Shown: positions 1 to 4,272 of the stretch, one piece after another
Layout: each line of letters begins with the position of its first letter
How positions within the stretch are numbered: position 1 is the first letter of the stretch
Program-made: the position numbers and the translations under genes
Source: an uncultured Prevotellaceae bacterium
GTDB lineage: Bacteria > Bacteroidota > Bacteroidia > Bacteroidales > Muribaculaceae
DNA length: 5,280 nucleotides
NCBI GenBank assembly: GCA_937892085.1
Contig: CALAVD010000211.1
Coordinates: 1-5,280 of the forward strand
Direction of reading: 5' to 3'
Notes under the pieces: generated by a model
The model's database searches: none
Told to the model about the DNA's origin: nothing
Seen by the model: the letters and a program-made list of their open reading frames with translations, nothing else

Positions 1-37
1 ATGACAAAATCCTGGGCAACATTTTGTTGCTCAGGAT
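1..37 (-). terminator. Terminator-like hairpin downstream of the toxin-antitoxin operon
   Basis: Bases 9-21 pair with 25-37 over 13 positions, with 12 Watson-Crick pairs and one G-T pair, around a loop of three bases. Read on the minus strand, the stem is followed by ATTTTGTCAT, so there is a short run of four T residues. This fits a weak intrinsic terminator for minus-strand transcripts, about 240 nt past the antitoxin stop. The short T run and the distance make the role uncertain. It could also belong to a gene beyond the left edge. Confidence 0.4.
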
Positions 38-183
38 GTTATAAAGTTTGTTAAATTATAGTGCTGCGGAATTTAGGTTAACTGTGCCATTCAAATGTTG
101 TTTCTATAGAGACGGAAAACCATTGAGGATAGTTGCAAACAACCACATGAATTTAGTCTTATTTAACGTCGCCTTTTTCTGCT

Positions 184-254
184 GTGGTTTTTAATGAAAA
201 TTGGAAGTTGCTGAATAACAATATATTGAAAGGGGCAGTGGTTTTCAATGAAAA
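184..254. repeat. Imperfect direct repeat of 17 bp, two copies
   Basis: GTGGTTTTTAATGAAAA at 184-200 and GTGGTTTTCAATGAAAA at 238-254 differ at a single base and start 54 bp apart. Both copies lie in the non-coding stretch past the antitoxin gene. No function is apparent. They may be a small local duplication or the trace of an old insertion. Confidence 0.45.
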
Positions 255-276
255 TGAAAATCAAGAGCAAATGAGA

Positions 277-585
277 TCACACACAAGCTGCTGCCCGAAA
301 GCAATCAACGCCTAGTCGTTCCTCGATTTCTGCGATTGATTTGAACGAGAAATTGACCTTGCCGGAAAGAATTCGACTGACATATTGAGGACTAACTCCA
401 AACCGCTCAGCGATATCATTGCGTGAAAGGTGGTTGTCCTGCATAAAGTCAATAATTGCAAGTGCCACGCTTCGTGACCGTTTGAGCCACGACGCGTTTT
501 CCTGTCTCCATTGCGCGTCAGCGGCAAAAGTGGATTGCTCGCCCGACTGGTGAGCTTCCAAAAATTGTACTGCTCTTGTTTTCAT
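277..585 (-). CDS. HigA-like antitoxin, XRE-family HTH DNA-binding protein
   Basis: This 102-residue protein has a basic, linker-like N-terminal part (about 1-35) and an XRE/Cro-type helix-turn-helix at about 41-94. The second helix is near LSRNDIAERF (53-62), the recognition helix near SPQYVSRIL (65-73), and the family-typical continuation LSGKVNFSFKSIAEIEERLGV follows. The ATG overlaps the TAA stop of the preceding toxin-like gene by one base (TAATG) and sits seven bases after a strong Shine-Dalgarno sequence, GGAGG at 592-596, which implies translational coupling. Toxin-first order, the small HTH partner and the upstream palindrome fit a HigBA-type system, where the antitoxin binds the toxin and represses its own operon. 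Antitoxin function is inferred from context; the DNA-binding fold is clear from the sequence. Confidence 0.8.
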   Translation of the reverse strand: MKTRAVQFLEAHQSGEQSTFAADAQWRQENASWLKRSRSVALAIIDFMQDNHLSRNDIAERFGVSPQYVSRILSGKVNFSFKSIAEIEERLGVDCFRAAACV

Positions 586-1022
586 TATATGTCCTCCCTT
601 CTTAAATCAATAAAACTATCTGCATCAAAAACGCCATTATTGATTAAATACTGCCGGCAATGGTTGAGTTTGTCAAGTTGTTCTTGGGTGTGAGGCCGCT
701 CTTGCATCGTACGTGTCAACTTGATGGCACCACCGGGAATCACAAACACATTCTCTTCCAAACGGATAGCATACACCCTCAACCAACTTGCATGGCCGAC
801 TCTGTCCCAATTGCGGGCTTTCTCTCTTGTCAACTCCCGCACCGACATATCCATTGTTCCTAATGGCTTGAACAATTCATCAAGATTGTCGGTAAAAGGG
901 ATATCGAGAATCAGTCGCTCCAGTTGTTCGGCATCATCAAGCGTATCCTCTATTGCATCACCAATGCGTTCAATATGAAACATCTCCTTCAAGTCCTGGA
1001 AGTTATCAACAAAGAACTGCAT
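585..1022 (-). CDS. RelE/HigB-like toxin, probably N-terminally truncated by an upstream stop
   Basis: The longest ATG-initiated uninterrupted frame is 145 residues. Residues 80-112 (WLRVYAIRLEENVFVI followed by the GGAIKLTR region) have the alternating strands, basic residues and final helix start seen in RelE/ParE/HigB ribonuclease toxins. A long helical N-terminal part precedes it. The gene directly precedes an HTH antitoxin with a one-base overlap, as in higBA operons, whose toxins cleave mRNA at the ribosome. GGAG lies seven bases before this ATG, so translation from here is possible. However, the same frame continues upstream with coding character, interrupted by TAA at 1026-1028 and 1128-1130, so this may be the surviving part of a disrupted gene of about 184 codons. 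The family assignment comes from pattern and context and is of medium confidence. Whether the product is toxic cannot be told. Confidence 0.6.
   Translation of the reverse strand: MQFFVDNFQDLKEMFHIERIGDAIEDTLDDAEQLERLILDIPFTDNLDELFKPLGTMDMSVRELTREKARNWDRVGHASWLRVYAIRLEENVFVIPGGAIKLTRTMQERPHTQEQLDKLNHCRQYLINNGVFDADSFIDLRREDI
589..600 (-). promoter_or_regulatory. Strong Shine-Dalgarno for the antitoxin inside the toxin-like gene
   Basis: On the minus strand AAGGGAGGACAT precedes the antitoxin ATG, with seven bases between GGAGG and the start codon. It is embedded in the last codons of the toxin-like gene (LRREDI). It supports the start at 585 and would let ribosomes finishing the toxin, or loading independently, translate the antitoxin efficiently. 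The central phosphatase lipoprotein gene in this window has no comparable sequence, so the site stands out. Confidence 0.65.
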
Positions 1023-1025
1023 CAG

Positions 1026-1139
1026 TTACTCCATGTCGTTCCATGTGTCGAACAACAATGCCAATTCGTTCTTGGACTTTGCCATATCACGCACAGCCCA
1101 AAGGTGGTCTTTGCCTTCTATTATTCGTTAAAATCTCAT
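1026..1139 (-). pseudogene. Detached 5' part of the toxin gene, broken by two TAA codons
   Basis: In the same frame as the 145-residue toxin-like gene, the minus strand from the ATG at 1139 reads MRF, a TAA (1128-1130), RIIEGKDHLWAVRD, MAKSKNELALLFDTWNDME and a TAA (1026-1028), then CTG and the ATG at 1022. The interval between the two stops spans 33 sense codons. It has protein-like composition and resembles, from memory, the N-terminus of longer Bacteroidetes proteins of this toxin family. Either TAA could arise by one substitution, for example from a TAT/TAC tyrosine or AAA lysine codon. The 19-codon frame from the ATG at 1085 could be translated alone, but I see no clear ribosome binding site. 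I read this as recent pseudogenisation. An assembly or sequencing error is the alternative, though two separate stops make that less likely. Confidence 0.5.
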
Positions 1140-1170
1140 ATCAGTGGCAAAGTAATAATATTTTGACATG

Positions 1171-1188
1171 TGCAACTTATAAGTTGCA
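1171..1188. promoter_or_regulatory. 18-bp perfect palindrome, likely toxin-antitoxin operator
   Basis: TGCAACTTATAAGTTGCA equals its own reverse complement over 18 bases. It lies between the stop of the phosphatase gene (1203) and the first codons of the toxin frame (ATG at 1139), where the operator of an autoregulated TA operon would be. On the minus strand a TTG inside its right half precedes a loose -7-like match TTACTTTG (1148-1155) by 17 bases, so a bound HTH protein would cover the -33 region. Binding by the HTH antitoxin encoded at 277-585 is an inference. With the T run that follows on the plus strand it could instead form a weak hairpin. Confidence 0.55.
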
Positions 1189-1202
1189 TTTTTGAGAAAA
1201 AA

Positions 1203-2363
1203 TTATCTTTTCGACTTTCTCACTGTCAGTGCGTTAACCAATGCGTCAAGTTGCTCTTGGGTCATGCCGTGAGAGAGCAGATAGTTGGCAAACGCTTCGG
1301 CATAGTCAACATTGGGCAGTTGTGCCTCGTCAGTGACACCGGCATAATACATCAGGCAAGTGTTGAGCCTCAACGACACCAATGTATTGCACAAATCGCG
1401 TTGCTTGTCAAGGTCAATCAGATAATAATTCTCATAAGTTATCAGATAGTCGTGCACAATCTCATCGTATGTTGCACCGCACAGTCCTTCAAGCAGAGCA
1501 CACACATATCCCGTGCGATCTTTTCCCTCCATGCAATGCACGATGTAGGGGGCTGGATGCAACGGGAGTTCCTTCAGCGCCTCTATCAGTCGGTTGTTGT
1601 AGTCGTCGGCTGTTGGATCGGCCTTCAGCGGGCACAATATCACACTGCCACTCTCCCAGAGTGCTCGGCTGTAAGGAGGCATCTCGTAGGACTGCATTTT
1701 CTCCTCCGTGTCGGCAAGGTTAAGCACAGTCTTCACCTGCTCACGTTCCATATACTCCGATACATAGTAGGCACGGTTAATGTCGTTGCAGAACGGCGAT
1801 GAACTGCGGTGCAGTATGCCACTCGTAATGTTGCCTGCGCTCACCGCGCGTGCATTAGCAAACTCTGCGTCAGGCATCTGATACTCACTGCGTTCGTTGG
1901 AGTACTTCATGCTCAGAGCCTGTTGCACATCGAGTTTGCCACCTTTTTCCTTCATCCTGACGACAACCTCATGACCCTCCAGTCCTGTGAGTTCTGCGGG
2001 CAGGCCGATGTTGTTGGCCGTGAAACAGATACTGGGATAGGTGGGATAGGCCACGCACAAGTATTCGCCATTGCGTGTATAGTAGCCGTCGTAGTAAGGC
2101 ATGGTGATTTCGTGGTCATCGATGGTGATGGTGATGACATCGCCGAGTGTGAATCCTGCCTTTGTCATGTCTGCTTCAGTGAAATCCAACATCGCAGCGC
2201 CAAATTCGTTATACGATGAGATTTTTCCTTTCAGCATCGGTACGTTGCTGTCTTTGTCATCTTTAGAGCAAGAGGTCATCAAGGTCAGTAAACCGATGAG
2301 AACTAACAGAATGCTTGACTTCCAACCTGAAGGTTGGAGACATTTTTCTTGATTTTTGTTCAT
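1203..2363 (-). CDS. Tyrosine phosphatase lipoprotein with N-terminal SAM-HAT-C-like domain
   Basis: This 386-residue lipoprotein starts with a signal peptide ending in LTLMTSC (Cys32), followed by SKDDKDS. That acidic stretch resembles the lipoprotein export signal of Bacteroidetes, so the mature protein may sit on the cell surface. Residues about 43-137 resemble the C-terminal domain of SAM hydroxide adenosyltransferases (EFGAAMLDF, GD-V-I-T-I, MPYYDGYY, then a final GHEVVV strand). Residues about 155-386 form a Tyr_phosphatase3/DSP-like domain with the P-loop HCMEGKDRTG. Cys277 is the nucleophile and Arg283 the phosphate-binding arginine, and RSSSP (186-190) is typical of the family. The substrate is unknown; phosphotyrosine, phosphoinositide or another phosphomonoester is possible. 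The ATG at 2363 is chosen because the frame extends upstream only to a TTG at 2396, which lies within the likely promoter, and the signal peptide begins right after the ATG. It seems monocistronic. Confidence 0.85.
   Translation of the reverse strand: MNKNQEKCLQPSGWKSSILLVLIGLLTLMTSCSKDDKDSNVPMLKGKISSYNEFGAAMLDFTEADMTKAGFTLGDVITITIDDHEITMPYYDGYYTRNGEYLCVAYPTYPSICFTANNIGLPAELTGLEGHEVVVRMKEKGGKLDVQQALSMKYSNERSEYQMPDAEFANARAVSAGNITSGILHRSSSPFCNDINRAYYVSEYMEREQVKTVLNLADTEEKMQSYEMPPYSRALWESGSVILCPLKADPTADDYNNRLIEALKELPLHPAPYIVHCMEGKDRTGYVCALLEGLCGATYDEIVHDYLITYENYYLIDLDKQRDLCNTLVSLRLNTCLMYYAGVTDEAQLPNVDYAEAFANYLLSHGMTQEQLDALVNALTVRKSKR
2321..2338. repeat. Short palindrome (REP-like) inside the signal-peptide coding region
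   Basis: TCCAACCT and AGGTTGGA flank a two-base centre GA, giving an 8-bp perfect inverted repeat. On the minus strand it encodes LQPSGW (residues 9-14 of the lipoprotein), placed between the start and the hydrophobic core of the signal peptide, where it lengthens the n-region. From memory, closely similar palindromes recur in Bacteroidales genomes, often between or at the edges of genes. That it is one copy of such a dispersed element is an inference I cannot test here. Confidence 0.5.
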
Positions 2364-2377
2364 AACTTTGAGTTTTA

Positions 2378-2971
2378 TTAGCGTTTTACACCACAAAGGT
2401 AGTGTTTTTTTCTATACTTGCGCTTATTCTTGGGACTTTTGTTTTTAATCAGCCGCCCGTTGTCATCCTGCGCTTGCTTGACGCCGAGATCGCCGGTCAC
2501 GGTGTTCACGGTGACGAAAGGTTCGTTGAGCCTTTCATTCAAGCGAGCAATCGTTTCAACCAAGTTGAATATTGGCTGCCCCTCAATCAATGGGCGCGCC
2601 ACCGGCATGGCGAGCAGTTTGCGGTTGGCTTCGTCCTTGACTTTCGCCACCTCTTTCTGTTTCTGTTTTTCCAGTTGCTTCGTCTTGTACTTGTTATCCT
2701 CCGCCATGCTCACCTCGCGCTCGTAGCGTTTCTCGATGGCGGCAGTCTCAATCTCCATCTCGGACTGCACAAGGCTTGACAACTGCGTGAAGATGCTGCT
2801 CATGCCGTTTGTCAGAGCCTCGACTGATTTGGTGACGGCTTGCCCGCCGTCGCCATTGAGCCAGTCGAGCAGTTCCTGGTTCCACTTCTCCAGTGCGATT
2901 TTGTCCTCTTGACGGTTATTGGTGGCTATTTTTCTTAGCGAAGGATTGACGGTCGTTGAGGATGTCGTCAA
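2378..2971 (-). pseudogene. Remnant of a phage tail tape-measure gene
   Basis: One open frame of 197 codons spans this interval, but its first possible start is a TTG (2971) within the hxlR gene. The first 18 or so codons overlap the hxlR end in another frame, and the first ATG is at 2803 without a ribosome binding site. The translation has WNQELLDWLNGDG, an amphipathic stretch around SVEALTNGMSSIFTQL, then a strongly charged coiled coil (roughly residues 70-120) with KQLEKQKQKEVAKVKDEANRK. It ends in a basic tail. This order resembles the C-terminal end of tape-measure proteins from phages and prophages of Bacteroides relatives, apparently shortened inside around MPVARPLI. No other phage gene is in the window. 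I infer a degraded prophage fragment. A small coiled-coil protein of unknown role is the alternative. Confidence 0.5.
2394..2401 (-). promoter_or_regulatory. Bacteroidetes -7 promoter element for the phosphatase lipoprotein
   Basis: On the minus strand TACCTTTG matches the Bacteroidetes consensus TAnnTTTG exactly, about 30 bases before the ATG at 2363. Transcription would start near 2387, leaving a leader of roughly 25 bases. I find no good TTTG at the -33 position; an A-rich run lies there instead, so the call rests on the -7 element and its position. Confidence 0.5.
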
Positions 2972-3299
2972 GGTTCTCAGTCGCCCAATTTACCAGATTA
3001 TTGATATGTGGCAACAGTGTTTTTGCGCGGTCGGTAAGACTATATTCTACGCGTGGCGGTATCTCAGCGTAGGCTTGCCGTGACACCAAACCGTCGGCTT
3101 CGAGGTTGCGAAGTGCCACAGTGAGCATCTTCTGCGAGATGTCGGGGATGCTTGTCAGCAGGTCGGTATATCGCTTCGGTTTTTCATCACTTTCGAGCGT
3201 GAGCATGATGAGGATTGTCCATCGGTCGCTGATGCGCGACAACACGTTGCGGATGGGACAATTCGGGAAAACAGGGTCTATGAGTGTACTTTTGAACAT
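2916..3299 (-). CDS. HxlR/DUF24-family winged-helix transcriptional regulator
   Basis: This 127-residue protein shows the family hallmark near its N-terminus, NCPIRNVLSRISDRWTILI (13-31), with Cys14 at the site conserved in redox-sensing members. PDISQKMLTVALRNLEADGL (48-67) covers the recognition helix, and the wing follows with PPRVEYSLTDRAKTLLP. HxlR/DUF24 proteins act as dimers; members such as YodB, HypR and QorR respond to quinones, diamide or aldehydes through a cysteine and control oxidoreductase genes. The ATG lies four bases after the stop of the oxidoreductase gene, so the two are almost certainly cotranscribed, which suggests it regulates that gene and itself. The length is normal, but the last residues lie where the tape-measure remnant begins, so the C-terminal tail may be altered. 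Ligand and target are inferred. Confidence 0.88.
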   Translation of the reverse strand: MFKSTLIDPVFPNCPIRNVLSRISDRWTILIMLTLESDEKPKRYTDLLTSIPDISQKMLTVALRNLEADGLVSRQAYAEIPPRVEYSLTDRAKTLLPHINNLVNWATENLDDILNDRQSFAKKNSHQ

Positions 3300-3303
3300 G
3301 GCC

Positions 3304-4272
3304 TTATCGCATTTTTAAGATGATTTTTCCGCCGGCACCGCCTTTCTCAAGCAACGTGTGGGCCTCGACGATTTGGTCGAGGGTGAACACTCGTTTATAG
3401 AGCGGTGAAATATGGGCTATCTCTATAACCTCCATCAAGCGGTCAATCACCGCTTGCGTAGGGAAATTGGAGAAGAAGCCGGTCAGGAACACTCCATTGG
3501 GGATGTACTTGATGGCATCAAATTGCGGCACGGTGAACACGTTGCCTAATAGTCCGGTCTGGCACACATAGCCGGGGTGCGACACCGCGAGCAATGAATC
3601 GCGCAGGGTTTTCGGACCAATCAGTTCCAATACCTTGTTTGGACGAACAGGCAACGTCTGTTCGCTGATGCGTCCGTCATCAATAACGCAATGGTCGGCA
3701 CCAATTGATGTCAGTTCGGCAAACGAACTCTCACGCCTTGCGGCGGCAATCACTGTCGCACCAATAGCCTTGCCCAGTTGGATGGCGGCTTGCCCCACGG
3801 TACTTGTCGCCCCGCGTACCAGCAGCACATCGCCGCTTTGCAGGAGCAAGCACTCGGTGAGCGAACCGAATGCGGTAAAATAAGTTTCGGGTACGGCGGC
3901 AAGTGAAATCCAATCAAGAGAGGTATTCACCTTGAACACGTTCTTTGCCGGCAACAGGGCGTACTCGGCATAGCTGCCGTTGAATGAGCGCCCCATGCCG
4001 CCCATGAGGGCTATCACGCGGTCGCCCACGGTGAAGTGGCTGTCGCTTGCATCGGCAATCTCGCCCACACACTCGATTCCGGGCACGATGGGCGTGTTGA
4101 TGTAGTCATTGTCGGCTTCATGCGTGCGCAACAACGCTTCGCTATGGTTCAGTCCAGCGGCATAAATCTTCACAAGCACCCAGCCGGGTTTGACTTGCGG
4201 AATGGGGATGTCGCTCACTTGCAGTTGATCGGCACTGCAACAGCCGTTTATCACTATCACCTTCATAGTCAT
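3304..4272 (-). CDS. Zinc-independent MDR/quinone-oxidoreductase-like NAD(P)H-dependent enzyme
   Basis: This 322-residue protein is of full length for the medium-chain dehydrogenase/reductase family. The GroES-like N-terminal domain shows KIYAAGLNHSE, PGIECVGEI (64-72), VGDRV and GSYAEYALLPA. The Rossmann domain has RGATSTVGQAAIQLGKAIGA (153-172), the nucleotide-binding loop of quinone oxidoreductases, and GADH further on. Where zinc alcohol dehydrogenases have GHE, this protein has GIE, and the four-cysteine structural zinc lobe is absent, so it should be a zinc-free reductase using NAD(P)H on quinones, enones or similar electrophiles. The start at 4272 makes an ATGA overlap with the radical SAM stop; the ATG at 4266 is a close alternative. 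The ATG at 4380 would overlap the radical SAM gene by 112 bases without homology and is rejected. The adjacent HxlR gene suggests induction by electrophile stress. Confidence 0.85.
   Translation of the reverse strand: MTMKVIVINGCCSADQLQVSDIPIPQVKPGWVLVKIYAAGLNHSEALLRTHEADNDYINTPIVPGIECVGEIADASDSHFTVGDRVIALMGGMGRSFNGSYAEYALLPAKNVFKVNTSLDWISLAAVPETYFTAFGSLTECLLLQSGDVLLVRGATSTVGQAAIQLGKAIGATVIAAARRESSFAELTSIGADHCVIDDGRISEQTLPVRPNKVLELIGPKTLRDSLLAVSHPGYVCQTGLLGNVFTVPQFDAIKYIPNGVFLTGFFSNFPTQAVIDRLMEVIEIAHISPLYKRVFTLDQIVEAHTLLEKGGAGGKIILKMR

Larger units (their letters stand above)
1..276. other. AT-rich intergenic region without a supported gene
   Basis: This stretch follows the 3' end of the toxin-antitoxin operon on the minus strand. 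Stop codons are frequent on both strands, and the longest ATG-initiated frame I followed, from base 1 on the plus strand, ends after 16 codons. The base composition is clearly more AT-rich than the radical SAM-oxidoreductase part of the window. It contains a strong hairpin at 9-37 and a 17-bp imperfect direct repeat at 184-200 and 238-254, both listed separately. I recognise no tRNA, small RNA or insertion-sequence end. Confidence 0.6.

Noticed and set aside
312..527. A 71-codon minus-strand frame within the antitoxin gene
   Set aside because: It is an out-of-frame shadow of the HTH antitoxin with no ribosome binding site and no family resemblance.
1170..1802. A 210-codon open frame on the plus strand
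   Set aside because: It lies antisense to the well-supported phosphatase gene, has cysteine- and histidine-rich composition typical of a reverse-strand shadow, no recognisable domain, and crosses the palindromic operator region.
2364..2396. Upstream TTG start adding 11 residues to the phosphatase lipoprotein
   Set aside because: The extension would begin within the likely -7 promoter element and precede a normal signal peptide start; the ATG at 2363 fits better.
2387..2410. Imperfect hairpin followed by seven T residues on the plus strand
   Set aside because: It resembles an intrinsic terminator for plus-strand transcription, but no plus-strand gene precedes it and the stem has a mismatch; it is better explained as overlap with the promoter and the remnant's end.
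2499..2517. CACGGTG repeated twice in close succession
   Set aside because: It encodes the repeated TV in the TVNTVTGD segment of the tape-measure remnant and needs no further explanation.
2402..2779. A 125-codon plus-strand frame with hydrophobic segments
   Set aside because: It mirrors the charged coiled-coil part of the tape-measure remnant; hydrophobic runs arise because lysine and glutamate codons read as phenylalanine and leucine on the other strand.
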